Below, piece after piece: positions 28,393-36,753 of a stretch of 64,000 bases of DNA. A program made the position numbers and the translations under genes. Source of the stretch: Levilactobacillus mulengensis (lineage in GTDB: Bacteria > Bacillota > Bacilli > Lactobacillales > Lactobacillaceae); NCBI RefSeq assembly GCF_003946045.1, contig NZ_RHNW01000001.1, positions 434,001-498,000 on the forward strand, in the 5' to 3' direction. How positions within the stretch are numbered: the stretch's first letter is position 1; every line of letters starts with the position of its first letter. The notes under the pieces are model-generated. The model was not told where the DNA came from and did no database searches. It saw only the letters and a list, made by a program, of their open reading frames with translations.

Positions 28393-30201
28393 TTATTTTT
28401 GTAATTCATGGGCCAGTTGGCTGAACTCAGCTAAGCGGTCATCAAACGTCTTAAATGCCGTCTGCAGGTAATCTGGCTGCGTCATGTCGACACCGGCCTT
28501 CTTCATCACGTTCAGTGGCAAATCGGAGCTCCCAGACTTCAGGTAGTTCAGGTAAGCCTCGCGCTTGGCATCATCCCCGCTCAACACGCGTTGGGCCAAG
28601 GTCGTTGCGGCCGCGAAACCAGTGGAATACTGGTAAACGTAGTAGTTGTAGTAGAAATGCGGAATCCGCGTCCACTCGTCGGCGATTTGGGGATCGGACA
28701 CGACCCCATCGCCGTAGTAACGCCGGTTCAGGTCACCGTAGAATTTACTCATGAAGTCGGCCGTCAGGGTCTCCCCGGCAGCGGCTTGCGTGTGAATGTA
28801 GTCTTCAAATTCAGCGAACTGGGTCTGCCGGTAAACGGTCCCCTTGAACCCATCCAGGTAGTGGTTCAACACGTAGGCCCGCACCTGGGGATCCGTTTGC
28901 GTCTTCAACAGATAATCCGTTAAGAGATTTTCGTTCGTCGTCGAAGCAATTTCGGCCACAAAGATGGAGTAATCCCCGTACTGGTAGGGTTGGTTCGTCC
29001 GGGTGTAATGGCTGTGCATGCTGTGACCCATTTCGTGGACCAGCGTGAACAGACTTTCCAGGCTGTCCTGCCAGTTCAACAGGATGTAAGGCTTGGTGTC
29101 GTACATCCCACCGGAATAGGCCCCCGTACGCTTGCCTTCGTTTTCCACGACGTCAATCGCGCGGGTATCGAACATCTTCTGCACGTTGGCCACGTAATCG
29201 GGACCCAGCACGCTCAGCGCCTTCAAGGCTTCCTGCTGGGCTTCCACGTAGGTGTAGCTCAGGCTAGGTTCCCCGGTGATTGGCGTGTACAGGTCGTACA
29301 TGTGCAGTTCGGGCAGGCCCAGGATTTCCTTACGCAGGTTCACGTATTGGTGCAAGGAATCCAGGTGATCGTTGACCGTCTTGACCAGCGTGTCGTAAAC
29401 CACGGCGGGCACGTTGTTGACACTCATCGCAGCTTCACGGGCACTGGCATAATGACGAACGTCAGCGTTAAAATTGTGCGTTTTAACTTCGCTAGCCAGC
29501 GTGGAGGCAAAGGTATGCCGGAATTGTTGATAGACGCTGTACAGGGCCTTAAAAGCCTGTTCACGGACGGCAGGCGTGGTGGATTCCAGCAGGACCCCAT
29601 AGAGGCCTTCGGAAAGCCGGACGTCGTCACCCTTTTCGTCTTGAACGACGGGGAACTTCAAGTCGGCATCGCTCAGCACGCTGTAGGTCTTCGATGAGGC
29701 GGCGAAAATGTCGCTGGCCCCAGCCAAGAGCTTTTCTTCTTGAACGGACAGTGTGTGGGCCCGTTGTTGCCCTAAGACATCAAAGATGTGTTGATACGCC
29801 GCTAATTTCGGCTCAGCATCGATCAGCTTTTGCAGGTCGGCTGGGTCCAAAGCCAAGACTTCTGGCTCGAACCAGGACGCCGCTGCGCCAACCGTTGCCA
29901 AGAGGCCTTCCGCCTGGCCCATTAGGGCTTGGGCGGCCGCATCGCCGGTATCCTGATCATTCTTCAGGGAGGCGTAAACGTAAACGCGTTCTAAATGGCG
30001 TTCCAGGTCAAAGTTGGCCTTGGTCACGCGGTACAGGTCGGCACCGCTCTGGGATAATTGTCCCTTCATGGCGGCCATCTTCGTCGCTTCGGCTTGGACG
30101 TCCTTCACGGCAGCCTTAAAAGCCGCATCATCGGGGTAAATCGTGGTTAAGTCCCAGGTCAGGGCCGTGGGAACTGCGGAACGTTTGGGAATTTGTTTCA
30201 A
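28393..30201 (-). CDS. pepF: Oligoendopeptidase F
   Basis: 602 residues of an M3-family zinc peptidase; the HEMGHSMHSHY motif (about 387-397) gives the two zinc histidines and catalytic glutamate. It cuts peptides of about 7-17 residues in the cytoplasm and supports peptide nutrition. An ATG at 30210 touches the AAAGGAGG site with no spacing, so I favour the in-frame TTG at 30201, eight bases downstream of that site. It follows coiA by 65 bases, the order also known in Bacillus. Confidence 0.93.
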   Translation of the reverse strand: MKQIPKRSAVPTALTWDLTTIYPDDAAFKAAVKDVQAEATKMAAMKGQLSQSGADLYRVTKANFDLERHLERVYVYASLKNDQDTGDAAAQALMGQAEGLLATVGAAASWFEPEVLALDPADLQKLIDAEPKLAAYQHIFDVLGQQRAHTLSVQEEKLLAGASDIFAASSKTYSVLSDADLKFPVVQDEKGDDVRLSEGLYGVLLESTTPAVREQAFKALYSVYQQFRHTFASTLASEVKTHNFNADVRHYASAREAAMSVNNVPAVVYDTLVKTVNDHLDSLHQYVNLRKEILGLPELHMYDLYTPITGEPSLSYTYVEAQQEALKALSVLGPDYVANVQKMFDTRAIDVVENEGKRTGAYSGGMYDTKPYILLNWQDSLESLFTLVHEMGHSMHSHYTRTNQPYQYGDYSIFVAEIASTTNENLLTDYLLKTQTDPQVRAYVLNHYLDGFKGTVYRQTQFAEFEDYIHTQAAAGETLTADFMSKFYGDLNRRYYGDGVVSDPQIADEWTRIPHFYYNYYVYQYSTGFAAATTLAQRVLSGDDAKREAYLNYLKSGSSDLPLNVMKKAGVDMTQPDYLQTAFKTFDDRLAEFSQLAHELQK

Positions 30202-30266
30202 ATTTCTCATCCTCCTTTAACATTGCATAGCAATATTTTACCACTTTCACCCGTGCCATAGGGAAA

Positions 30267-31361
30267 TCAGCCCAAAACTTTCTCATCATTTTCTAACCAG
30301 TCGGTGTAATCTGCATCCCAATGCGGTTCCGAGATAATTTGCCAGCCCACCGTTGTCCGTTTGATCAGGTCCGCATGGGTCAAATCGGCTAGTAAATCAT
30401 CGATGGCGGTCAAATAGGCCGTCTGCCCGGTAAACCGAACCGCCGTGACCTCGCCACCCACCAGCTGAAAGGCCGCCCACGCCAAGCGTTCCAGGGTATC
30501 CGTCAAAACATTCGACCGTTCAAATAGCCACGCCGCCAAAATAATACGCCAGAGTAACAGCCCACGGCCAAAGATGGGGGCCGTAACTGTCACCGTTGCC
30601 AACACCTGGGGAAATCCGGCCAAATGATGACCCGTCAAATAAACCGCTGTCTGTAAGGGTTTGAGTGCGGTGGACGACCGACGTAAATCCCGGTCCAGTT
30701 CCCAGCGAAACCGTGCCAGATTCGGTTGCGCCCACCACAAACGGCGCTGCGACCCGGCCGATAAGTCGGCTACATTCGCAAGCCAAACCGACTGACACAG
30801 ATAGTCACCGGTAGTGGCCTGACAGATGTGATGGTCGACGCGCAGTTGATTGCTCTCCACGTCCCAAAATAACAGGCAAAGTCCCCACCCATTTAACCAG
30901 CCGGCAAAGCGGTCGATCAAATGCCACCCCAATTTTTGCTTGGCGAACCGGCTCCCCAGTAACCAGAGTGGATACACGCCCAAGCCTTGATAGCCCAGCG
31001 TCCGCTCAGTAACCTCGTCACGACTGATGGGGCTACACTGAAATTCCAGGGCAATCGGCCGCGGCTGGTGGTCAATCCAACAGTCGGCCCGCTGGGCAAT
31101 ACTGGGTAGGACCCGTTCCAAGGTGATGGCTCCCCAAGGAACGAAGAAGTCAGCCAACTGACGTTTCCCCAACACGTGCTGGGACGTCTCCCCTTCGCCC
31201 TTAACCGTGCACGGCGACTGCGGTCGGTGGGCAAAGTACGGCTGTACCCGCGTCCCATGGTGCAAAACCACCCGTGCCTGACACGCCGGACACACGTACG
31301 ACCGCCCCCGGTCAGCATTCTTCGCATCCACCAACTGTTTTTCTCGAGCCGCAATCAACAT
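30267..31361 (-). CDS. coiA: Competence protein CoiA
   Basis: 364 residues beginning MLIAAREKQLVDAK and followed by a zinc-ribbon-like CPAC and YFAHR, the classic CoiA N-terminus; the middle region (DCWIDHQPRPIALEFQCSPIS) is the nuclease-like domain. CoiA is needed for processing incoming DNA during natural transformation. ATG at 31361 is 7 bases after GAGGAGGG. It pairs with pepF. Whether competence is functional cannot be told from here. Confidence 0.9.
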   Translation of the reverse strand: MLIAAREKQLVDAKNADRGRSYVCPACQARVVLHHGTRVQPYFAHRPQSPCTVKGEGETSQHVLGKRQLADFFVPWGAITLERVLPSIAQRADCWIDHQPRPIALEFQCSPISRDEVTERTLGYQGLGVYPLWLLGSRFAKQKLGWHLIDRFAGWLNGWGLCLLFWDVESNQLRVDHHICQATTGDYLCQSVWLANVADLSAGSQRRLWWAQPNLARFRWELDRDLRRSSTALKPLQTAVYLTGHHLAGFPQVLATVTVTAPIFGRGLLLWRIILAAWLFERSNVLTDTLERLAWAAFQLVGGEVTAVRFTGQTAYLTAIDDLLADLTHADLIKRTTVGWQIISEPHWDADYTDWLENDEKVLG

Positions 31362-31419
31362 CAAACATCCCTCCTCACAGGTTAACTCCGTAAAGGACGG
31401 CCAAATGTTCGTGGCGAAA

Positions 31420-31456
31420 TAAAAAAAATCCGAATCCTTGGAATGGGATTCGGATT
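31420..31456 (-). terminator. Terminator downstream of trmB
   Basis: Minus-strand stem AATCCGAATCC/GGATTCGGATT with a nine-base loop, followed by eight T residues. It closes the trmB transcript about 300 bases after the stop, so fold-back element A lies inside the likely 3' untranslated region. Confidence 0.9.
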
Positions 31457-31552
31457 AGATGCTTGTATTTTAAAAAAACATTGATGTAATGACCTATCAT
31501 TCAGCAAAACGAAACATCAACACGCTTACGTACAGACGGTGAAAATACGCCA

Positions 31553-31750
31553 AGCTAGTCTGAGTGACCAGAGGCGGGTCAACCTGATCTGCTGTGTCGG
31601 TGGTCTTAGCTGAGTGATTTTCTCAGCTTAGAGCACGGGACGACCTTGGAAACTCGCGGTTCACAGCGAGGTTTCAGACCGCCTCTCAGGCTGGGACCGT
31701 TCCCCACAGCAGAGCAGGTTGAACCCGCCGCCGGGAACGCATGACTAGCT
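31553..31750 (+). repeat. Fold-back element A (structured intergenic repeat)
   Basis: The outer arms AGCTAGTC/GACTAGCT (31553-31560 and 31743-31750) and GGCGGGTC.AACCTG/CAGGTTGAACCCGCC pair. Inside are hairpins AGCTGAG/CTCAGCT (31608-31628) and GAAAC-TCGC/GCGA-GTTTC, the conserved stretches CTGTGTCGGTGGT and GAGCACGGGACGAC, and closing CCCCACAG. The same core appears at 35441-35625 (minus) and 36022-36182 (plus) with different but still complementary arms. No open frame is present. It ends four bases from the trmB stop. Confidence 0.8.
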
Positions 31751-31754
31751 CGGA

Positions 31755-32405
31755 CTAGGCCTTTTTAACTGGAAAATGGGCGATGACTTGGTAGATGGGA
31801 CCCTTAGCCGAGAACTTTTGCTCGTACTCCGTCTGGATGTCTTCCACACCATCGGTAGCGGCGTGTAGGTCGAGCCAGACGCCGTCAAAGACCATGCCGA
31901 AGTTGTTCAAGCTCCCTAAGGAATACTCAAACAGGCCGCGATTATCGGTCTTGAATTGAACGGACCCTTCTGGCTGTAAGACATCGGCGTAGTGCGCCAA
32001 AAAGACGGGCGACGTTAACCGGCGCTTCTCATGACGCGTCTTAGGCCATGGGTCAGAGAAGTTCAGGTATAACCCCGCAACTTCCCCAGGAGCGAAGAAG
32101 GTGTTGATGGCTTCACCATCCGTGTGCACCAATTGGATGTTCGTCAGCTCACTGGCCACGACCTTTTTCAAGGCAGCCGCGATCACAGAAAATTGGATTT
32201 CAATCCCAATAAAGTTGTGGTCGGGATGAGCCTTGGCCATTTCAACGATGAACTGGCCCTTCCCAGTACCAATTTCGACAAATAAGGGTTGGTCCTTCGG
32301 GAAGCGACTTTGCCAGTTGCCCTTCAAGGGTTCTGGTTCACTCACCAATCGTTCGGTGTGTTCGGCCACATAGTCCTTGGCCCACGGTTTATTACGTACA
32401 CGCAA
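31755..32405 (-). CDS. trmB: tRNA (guanine-N7)-methyltransferase
   Basis: 216 residues. VEIGTGKGQF (about 43-52) binds S-adenosylmethionine, and SDPWPKTRHEKRRL (about 117-130) is the family signature. It methylates G46 in the variable loop of tRNAs. It follows a YtmP-like kinase gene in the same direction, the order seen in Bacillus (ytmP-ytmQ). Confidence 0.95.
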   Translation of the reverse strand: MRVRNKPWAKDYVAEHTERLVSEPEPLKGNWQSRFPKDQPLFVEIGTGKGQFIVEMAKAHPDHNFIGIEIQFSVIAAALKKVVASELTNIQLVHTDGEAINTFFAPGEVAGLYLNFSDPWPKTRHEKRRLTSPVFLAHYADVLQPEGSVQFKTDNRGLFEYSLGSLNNFGMVFDGVWLDLHAATDGVEDIQTEYEQKFSAKGPIYQVIAHFPVKKA

Positions 32406-32429
32406 TGTAAAATCCTCCTTGTTAGCACA

Positions 32430-32464
32430 ACGGCGGGCGCGAGGTTTGTCCCCGCTCCCGCCGA
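32430..32464 (-). other. GC-rich hairpin before trmB
   Basis: Minus-strand CGGCGGGAGCG...CGC-CCCGCCG forms a strong stem just after the ytmP stop and 24 bases before the trmB start. No uridine run follows, so it is more likely an RNA-processing or stability element than a terminator. Confidence 0.5.
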
Positions 32465-32470
32465 CGTTAT

Positions 32471-33262
32471 TTAATCAGTTACTGACTCACGCGTCAGCTT
32501 TTCGAGTAAAATTAAATGTTGATTCATGATTTGAAAACGCTGTTGGTGGAAACTCTCCGCGATAACGCTCAAGCAGTGCACCCGCGCATACCAGTTGACC
32601 CGCGCGGTCAGGTCCGGCGTTGTCGTCTCGCCGTAATCCTGTAACCAACGCTGCCACTCTTCCAGGGGCACGTACTCACAGAGCAGTGCACCCAGGTCGA
32701 AGGCGGGATCCGCGAACGTGGCTGCGTCCCAATCCACCAGGTAAAGCCGTTGGCGGTCGGATAACAACCAGTTCTTATGATTCAAATCACCATGACAAAC
32801 TTCATAATGCGTCTTGGGCAGTTGCGGTTGCTCGTTTTGCAAGGTCGCAAAGGCTGATTGGATCAGCGGATGTTGGCGCAGGTCAGCGGCTAAGGCTGGC
32901 TGTAAGCGAGTTAACAACTGGGCGGGCGTGGTAAATCGTCCGCCGACTTTTAATAACATATCATGAAGCAGATGAGAATGATGGACCCGGTGGAGCAAGC
33001 GGGCGACCCGCTCTTCACGCATTTCACTGCGCCGTAGCGTCCGACCGTTTAGCCATTCCTGGGCCGTCATGACGTCGCCGGTGGCCAAACGTTTGGTCCA
33101 GACGAGCCGTGGCGTAATGCCCTCCATGGAGAGAGCCGCTAGAAACGGTGACGCGTTTTGTTTTAAGAACACCTTTTGTGACGCCTTGGTTCCCATGTAC
33201 GCCGTGCCCGTATTACCGCCCAGCGGATACAGACTCCAGCCGTCACTAATATCTAGTGCCAT
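32471..33262 (-). CDS. YtmP-like phosphotransferase (APH/choline kinase fold)
   Basis: 263 residues. The catalytic loop CHGDLNHKNWLL (about 158-169) and LVDWDAA (about 177-183) are the Brenner and metal-binding motifs of the aminoglycoside/choline kinase fold. Gene context (before trmB) matches Bacillus YtmP, whose substrate is not well defined. ATG at 33262 has GAGGAGGGG nine bases upstream; the in-frame GTG at 33271 sits right against that site and is unlikely. Confidence 0.85.
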   Translation of the reverse strand: MALDISDGWSLYPLGGNTGTAYMGTKASQKVFLKQNASPFLAALSMEGITPRLVWTKRLATGDVMTAQEWLNGRTLRRSEMREERVARLLHRVHHSHLLHDMLLKVGGRFTTPAQLLTRLQPALAADLRQHPLIQSAFATLQNEQPQLPKTHYEVCHGDLNHKNWLLSDRQRLYLVDWDAATFADPAFDLGALLCEYVPLEEWQRWLQDYGETTTPDLTARVNWYARVHCLSVIAESFHQQRFQIMNQHLILLEKLTRESVTD

Positions 33263-33323
33263 GCGTGCCACCCCTCCTCGATTTGTCAGCTATTATTAAT
33301 TCTATGGGGAAATGGTGGCCACG

Positions 33324-34550
33324 TCAAGCCTTATTTTTATCGGCACGCGCTAACCGTTGCGGCGTGTAGATTCTAGCAAGATACCAAACTTCGACGGCCT
33401 CGACCAGCAAGGTGATTCCCGCCGTTTCCAACTGCCGATTGGCAATCACGACGACCACCCACAACAGGAGCGCCGCCGTGCTGAGAATCAGCGTGACCAA
33501 TTTGACGAAACTCTTGAGCCGAAACTCTGGCAGGACGGGATAAACGTGCGTGAAGACCACGTCGTCGTACTGCTGGAAGAATGGCAGAAGCTGGAAACCA
33601 ATCAGGTAGATGAACAGAGCCGCCAGGAAGACGGGCAACCACTGCCCGCGCACGAAGTACAGCAGGAGCATGCCGATGACCGTCAGGCGAACGACCAACC
33701 CACTGAAATCGGTGCCCCGGACCATCCCGCGGCTAAACAGGTACAGGTACGTTTGACTGTGCTTGGGTTTGATCCCGGTAAAGAGCCAGTCCAGGTAACG
33801 CCGCCGCTTGATGGTGCCCGAAACCATCGGCACCTCGGTAAAAAGATTGAAGAAACGGTAAATCCCCAGCATCCGGTTGTCTTCGAGCTTGATCTGCTCG
33901 CGCCAGCGAATCTGTTGCTTTTGCCAATGTTGTTGGAACCAAACGGCCACTGCCCCGTCAGCGACGAGAGCCAGCACCAAGGCCACGTAAGGCGTGACCC
34001 ACAGGCCGCTAGCAATCACGATGATGGCTAGTAACCACTTGAATCCCCACTGGTTCATCCGGCGTTGCCCGGTCACCTGGTAGGCACTGGCCAGGTCCAA
34101 CCGGAGGAGGCTATCCTTCAAGACGATTTGAGCCACCGCGAGGATCAGAATCTTAGCCACGGTCCAGTGCAGGGCCACACTCAGAAATGATGCCAGAATG
34201 AATAGCGTGATGACCTGCGTGCATTGCGCCAGAAACTGGCTGTAACGCCGCGCGGCCACGAAGTAATCGTGCATCGCCCGCTCCTTTGGCAGGAGGAAGA
34301 CACGGTCGGCATCCTCAATCAGCGTCGCGAACCGACCAATCTGGGCCACGATGACCAACACCAGCAACGCTACTACCGGCGCCCACCACAGGCCCGGCTT
34401 TAATGATTTTAAAATGTTGGAGTAGCCCAGTCCCAGGCCACCCATGAAGAACAGTAACGCAAAGACGAAGAAATCATTGAACACCAGCCGCAAATACTTG
34501 GCCATTTCCCGGAGATGGCGCTGCAGCCGGTTCTTGAATAACTCTCTCAT
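33324..34550 (-). CDS. ecsB: ABC transporter permease EcsB
   Basis: 408 residues with at least six hydrophobic segments (for example FVFALLFFMGGLGLGY, VVALLVLVIVAQIG, ILILAVAQIVL, WLLAIIVIASGLWV). The N-terminus (KNRLQRHLREMAKYLRLVFNDF) and cytoplasmic DADRVFLLPKERAM loop are EcsB-like. With EcsA it forms a membrane complex that in Bacillus affects protein secretion, intramembrane proteolysis and competence. Its start overlaps the ecsA stop by four bases. Confidence 0.92.
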   Translation of the reverse strand: MRELFKNRLQRHLREMAKYLRLVFNDFFVFALLFFMGGLGLGYSNILKSLKPGLWWAPVVALLVLVIVAQIGRFATLIEDADRVFLLPKERAMHDYFVAARRYSQFLAQCTQVITLFILASFLSVALHWTVAKILILAVAQIVLKDSLLRLDLASAYQVTGQRRMNQWGFKWLLAIIVIASGLWVTPYVALVLALVADGAVAVWFQQHWQKQQIRWREQIKLEDNRMLGIYRFFNLFTEVPMVSGTIKRRRYLDWLFTGIKPKHSQTYLYLFSRGMVRGTDFSGLVVRLTVIGMLLLYFVRGQWLPVFLAALFIYLIGFQLLPFFQQYDDVVFTHVYPVLPEFRLKSFVKLVTLILSTAALLLWVVVVIANRQLETAGITLLVEAVEVWYLARIYTPQRLARADKNKA

Positions 34551-35281
34551 GCGCGGTCGACCTTGGTCATCGACAGGTAAATATCATTCAGCGATTCCCC
34601 CGCTTCCGGAAGAGCGGCTTGCAATTCACTGAGAGTGCCTTCGGTCTTGACCTGGCCGTCGTGCAAGAGCACGAAGCGGTCACAGTACCGTTGGGCCGTA
34701 TCCAACACGTGGGTCGACATCAAGATGCTGGCCCCGGTCTTCTTACGGGCTTCGATTAAGTTTAAGAGGTCATTGACGGCCAGTGGGTCCAGGCCCAGGA
34801 AGGGTTCGTCAATGATGAACAGCTTGGCTTGGGTCAAAAAGGCACAGACGATCATGACCTTTTGCTTCATCCCCTTGGAAAAGTTGGCGGGGAACCAGTC
34901 AAGCTTGTTGTCTAATCGGAACGTCTTTAACAATTTATGCGCCGTGACCCAGGCCTTCTCCTGGTCCAGATCATAGGCCATCATGGTCATTTCCAAATGT
35001 TCTCGCAACGTGAGCTCCTGATAGAGCACCGGCGTTTCGGGAATGTAAGCAATCTGTTGTTTGTAGGCTTGGCTATCTTGATCAATAGTCACCCCGTTCA
35101 GACTGATTTTCCCTTTGTGGGGGGTCAGTAGGCCGATCACGTGATTAATTGTGGTCGATTTCCCGGCCCCGTTCAATCCAATGAGCCCAACTAATTCACC
35201 GTCTTTAACGTCAAAACTGATATCTTTTAAGACGGGAATTTGTGAGTAACCACCCACGACATGGCTGACTTCTAGTGCCAT
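34547..35281 (-). CDS. ecsA: ABC transporter ATPase EcsA
   Basis: 244 residues. Walker A GLNGAGKST (about 34-42), signature FSKGMKQK in place of LSGGQ, Walker B LFIIDEPFLGLDP. This altered signature is typical of the EcsA group. ATG at 35281 has AAGGG about nine bases upstream; an in-frame ATG at 35296 has no spaced site. It faces the hit-prsA genes, as in Bacillus (ecsA/hit), but here nearly 1 kb of unusual DNA separates them. Confidence 0.93.
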   Translation of the reverse strand: MALEVSHVVGGYSQIPVLKDISFDVKDGELVGLIGLNGAGKSTTINHVIGLLTPHKGKISLNGVTIDQDSQAYKQQIAYIPETPVLYQELTLREHLEMTMMAYDLDQEKAWVTAHKLLKTFRLDNKLDWFPANFSKGMKQKVMIVCAFLTQAKLFIIDEPFLGLDPLAVNDLLNLIEARKKTGASILMSTHVLDTAQRYCDRFVLLHDGQVKTEGTLSELQAALPEAGESLNDIYLSMTKVDRA

Positions 35282-35317
35282 TATGCATCCCTTCATTTCC
35301 TTTGAATTAACCGCCCT

Positions 35318-35326
35318 ATTATACCA
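35318..35326 (-). promoter_or_regulatory. ecsA promoter (extended -10)
   Basis: Minus-strand TGGTATAAT is a perfect extended -10, giving a leader of about 30 bases before ecsA. The -35 is poor. Confidence 0.7.
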
Positions 35327-35354
35327 TACGTGGCCTTAGGGTTGCTTTTATCTT

Positions 35355-35699
35355 GTTGGCGGGGTGGGGCCTTCGTCTGCTTGACTTGTTCGGCGCCTAA
35401 GCCCGTAAGTCAAAAGATTAAGAACACCTGACACTTGGCCGCCTGCGGCTTCCAGGTACTACGCCTGCTGTGGAGAACGGTTCCGGCCTGAGGAGCGGTC
35501 CTGCACCTCGCTTTGAAACCTCGCTTAGGGTCGCGAGTTTCCAAAGTCGTCCCGTGCTGTAGGCTGAGAAAGGCCCTCAGCCAACACCACCGACACAGCC
35601 GTCTCCGTACCTGGCTTCCTCCGGCTCTGATGGTGCGTTGTCCTTTCTTTTGGCTTGGAGCTTAGGGTCAAGGTCAAGGGCGAGGCCCGCCACGCCAAC
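35355..35699 (-). repeat. Fold-back element B (structured intergenic repeat)
   Basis: Same core as elements A and C, here on the minus strand (core 35441-35625): CTGTGTCGGTGGTGTT, hairpin GGCTGAG/CTCAGCC, ACAGCACGGGACGAC, hairpin GAAACTCGC/GCGAGGTTTC. CCAGGTAC arms (35452-35459, 35607-35614) close the core. Further out the two flanks remain imperfectly complementary as far as TTGGCG (35356) and CGCCAA (35693-35698), for example CCTAAGC and AAAAGA blocks on both sides. That makes one rod-like fold of about 345 bases. It sits just upstream of the ecsA promoter. Confidence 0.75.
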
Positions 35700-35965
35700 T
35701 AGTTGGACGTAGGACCGGCCACGGATGGGATAATCGGTCAGTTTCTGTTTGGTATGCACTTCTACCTTAATTGTACTTAGTCTTCACCACTTTACGTTGT
35801 CTTGCACTTTGAGCACACTTCTGCCATGGATTCACACCTTTACCAACTACAAACATGTGCGACCACCCACTACCATTATCAATCTTATACACCGCCTGTC
35901 ACCCCCAGTCCCCCAGTCACTGGACACCCCTGCTATATGATTACCACCTATTTTCATACACCAAC
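35700..35965. other. G-poor, pyrimidine-rich spacer between elements B and C
   Basis: About 260 bases with very few G on the plus strand from about 35750 (long runs of C, T and A). Short open frames on the plus strand have no ribosome sites and nonsense composition. I see no gene. Confidence 0.5.
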
Positions 35966-36246
35966 TCGGATGCCCCAACCGACACCAGTGTCAGCTCCGG
36001 ACAGGTCAACGGAGCCGGAGGCAGTCAGACCCGCCCCCCTGTGTCGGTGGTGTTAGTCTGAGCGATTTTTCTCAGGCTTACAGCACGGGATGTCTTTTGA
36101 GACCGGGTCTCAGGCTCAAAAGCAAGACTGAAGACCGCCCTTTGGCTTCGGTCGGTCCCCACAGGGGGGCGGGTCTGAACTGACGCAGGTGGAGTTGACC
36201 TGTCCGGAGCGGCTCCACGCTTGGGTCGTTGGTTGGGGTCCCCGGA
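35966..36246 (+). repeat. Fold-back element C (structured intergenic repeat)
   Basis: Perfect arms GCTCCGGACAGGTCAAC (35994-36010) pair with GTTGACCTGTCCGGAGC (36194-36210), and CAGACCCGCCCCCCTGTG pairs perfectly with CACAGGGGGGCGGGTCTG. Inside are CTGTGTCGGTGGTGTT, hairpin AGTCTGAG/CTCAGGCT, ACAGCACGGGATGTC, hairpin CTTTTGAG-ACC/GGT-CTCAAAAG style, and a GACCG.../CGGTC hairpin. Outer flanks CCCCAACC (35973-35980) and GGTTGGGG (36231-36238) also pair. It ends just upstream of the hit -10. Confidence 0.8.
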
Positions 36247-36260
36247 GCAATGGTGTATAA
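36233..36260 (+). promoter_or_regulatory. Probable hit promoter
   Basis: TTGGGG, 16 bases, then perfect TATAAT (36255-36260), 33 bases before the hit start. The -35 overlaps the outermost arm of element C, so folding or binding at the element could affect initiation. Confidence 0.55.
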
Positions 36261-36292
36261 TGAGGGAAATCGAAGTGAAAGAAGGAGTTTTC

Positions 36293-36751
36293 ATGGATCA
36301 AATGACCCTAGAACCACACTACGCTGACGACTGTATCTTTTGTAAAATCTTAACCGGGGACATCCCCAGCTACACCGTTTACGAAGACAACATCGTCAAG
36401 GCATTTCTGGATATCTCGCAAGGGACGCCCGGCCATACGTTGGTGATTCCGAAGACCCACGTTCAAGATATCTTTGCTTACGACGCCGACCTCGCTGCCG
36501 CCGTCTTCTCTCGGATTCCTAAGATTGCGCGCGCCGTTAAGGCTTCTGACCCGGCCATCACCGGGATGAACATTTTAAACAATAATGGGAAAGTGGCTTA
36601 CCAATCCGTTTTCCACTCCCACATCCACCTGGTTCCTCGTTACACCGACCAGGATGACTTCAAGATGATCTTCAAAGACAACTCCGACAATTACACCCCC
36701 GCCGACTACGCTGCGATTCAAGAAAAAATCAAAGCACAATTGGAGGGTTAA
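36293..36751 (+). CDS. hit: HIT-family nucleotide hydrolase
   Basis: 152 residues. The histidine triad HSHIHLVPR (about 110-118) is clear, and CIFCKILTGDIPSY is the common N-terminal block. Such proteins hydrolyse nucleoside phosphoramidates or dinucleoside phosphates. GAAGGAG lies 6-7 bases before the ATG at 36293. It starts a small cluster with a YtxH-like gene and prsA, opposite ecsAB, a conserved arrangement. Confidence 0.93.
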   Translation: MDQMTLEPHYADDCIFCKILTGDIPSYTVYEDNIVKAFLDISQGTPGHTLVIPKTHVQDIFAYDADLAAAVFSRIPKIARAVKASDPAITGMNILNNNGKVAYQSVFHSHIHLVPRYTDQDDFKMIFKDNSDNYTPADYAAIQEKIKAQLEG

Positions 36752-36753
36752 TT

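Noticed and set aside
35749-36061. Short plus-strand frames in the ecsA-hit gap
   Set aside because: No ribosome sites, G-poor composition and overlap with element C.
31553-36246. Elements A, B and C as ordinary MITEs with terminal inverted repeats
   Set aside because: The arms differ in sequence between copies while the core is conserved, the opposite of a MITE; target duplications are not visible. Not fully excluded.
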